Origin: Mesorhizobium sp. M00.F.Ca.ET.216.01.1.1
GTDB taxonomy: Bacteria > Pseudomonadota > Alphaproteobacteria > Rhizobiales > Rhizobiaceae
Direction: 5' to 3'
Length of the DNA: 64,000 nucleotides
Assembly (NCBI RefSeq): GCF_004010325.2
Contig: NZ_SADR02000017.1
Coordinates: forward strand, 104,235 to 168,234
The notes under the pieces: model-generated
Told to the model about the DNA's origin: nothing
What the model saw: the letters and a program-made list of their open reading frames with translations, nothing else
Databases searched by the model: none
Made by a program: the position numbers and the translations under genes
Shown here: one piece after another, positions 63,637 to 64,000 of the stretch
Layout of the letters: each line of letters opens with the position of its first letter
Numbering within the stretch: the first letter of the stretch is position 1

Positions 63637-64000
63637 ATGCCTGAGACTGCCGAGAAGCCGCGTCTGCGGCTGTTGCTGGACCATTTCGCCCTGATCGAGG
63701 ATGACCGGGAGGGGTGGCGGGTGGCGCATCCGCTGTCTGAGGTTCTGCTGCTGGTGGTCTGCGGCACCATCGCGGCGGGCGATGATTTCGAGGACATCGC
63801 CGATTGGGGCGAGGACAATGTGGCCTTCCTGCGCCGTTTCCTGCCCTATCATCACGGGGTTCCGGGTTCGCGTTGGCTGCCGTTGCTGATGAACCGGATC
63901 GATCCGGGGCTGTTTGCGAACTGCTTCCAGTCCTGGGCGACGGCGATGCGTCCGGACGCGCCAGCGCTGGTGGCCATCGACGGCAAGACCTCGCGCGGCA
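63637..64000 (+). CDS. ISAs1-family transposase (5' part)
   Basis: Begins MPETAEKPRLRLLLDHFALIEDDREG and continues VAHPLSEVLLLVVCGTIAAGDDFEDIADWGE...WLPLLMNRIDPGLFANCFQSW...LVAIDGKTSRG. This is the DDE_Tnp_1-associated N-terminus and first catalytic Asp (AIDGKT) of ISAs1 transposases. About 121 codons are visible; the gene runs off the right edge, so intactness and the far inverted repeat cannot be judged. Confidence 0.93.
   Translation, partial: MPETAEKPRLRLLLDHFALIEDDREGWRVAHPLSEVLLLVVCGTIAAGDDFEDIADWGEDNVAFLRRFLPYHHGVPGSRWLPLLMNRIDPGLFANCFQSWATAMRPDAPALVAIDGKTSRG

Overview
This GC-rich window is almost certainly chromosomal DNA of a Mesorhizobium-like bacterium (Rhizobiales, Alphaproteobacteria). 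The order murA, DUF2948, hisD, UPF0262, low-molecular-weight phosphatase, infA, maf, yacG, tRNA-Phe is typical of rhizobia. So are the zwf-pgl-edd operon, the folD/GlxA neighbourhood and a palindromic repeat seen widely in Mesorhizobium. Genus is an inference from gene order and protein style; no database was searched.

Layout. (1) Positions 1 to about 16.8 kb are the end of a genomic island next to tRNA-Phe. Its P4-type integrase lies directly downstream of the tRNA 3' end. The island carries a DUF262 protein, an McrA-like type IV restriction gene broken by a frameshift and by an IS630 element, a Vsr nickase, and a two-gene Druantia type III-like system (DruH 1,087 aa, DruE 2,021 aa). Decayed cargo lies near the integrase. 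(2) 16.8-22.9 kb is a short conserved core segment. (3) 22.9-36.4 kb is a second island in tRNA-Thr(GGT), bounded by a perfect 29-bp direct repeat of the tRNA 3' end. It carries a tyrosine integrase plus an integrase remnant, an SPPY-type DNA methyltransferase facing a GHKL-ATPase operon, an HNH-like protein, a serine resolvase, a possible family-A-polymerase-like protein, and a trypsin-like protease with a small partner. (4) 36.5-42.8 kb is an unusual secretion cluster: ABC transporter, HlyD adaptor and an HlyC-type lysine acyltransferase, coupled by overlapping start/stop codons. It is divergent from a glycine-zipper peptide with one lysine, a 48-aa two-helix membrane protein and an exported S9 peptidase. 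(5) 43.3-50.4 kb is mixed: YihY, a DsbA-like isomerase, DUF3606, an oxidoreductase, VapBC and proC. (6) 50.5-63.5 kb is core: folD, a GlxA regulator, a VWA protein, the Entner-Doudoroff operon zwf-pgl-edd, an SDR, an SH3 protein and a PuuB/PuuA-like pair. (7) An ISAs1-family transposase runs off the right edge.

How the parts work together. Both islands look like defence cargo and sit in tRNA genes on either side of a roughly 6-kb core block. The 36.5-42.8 kb cluster is the best candidate for an undescribed system. A protoxin-type acyltransferase and a type I exporter are present, but there is no RTX toxin in the window. The likely substrate is the 100-aa glycine-rich peptide, with the 48-aa membrane protein and the S9 peptidase as possible immunity or processing factors. 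The GHKL/methyltransferase module is the second candidate.
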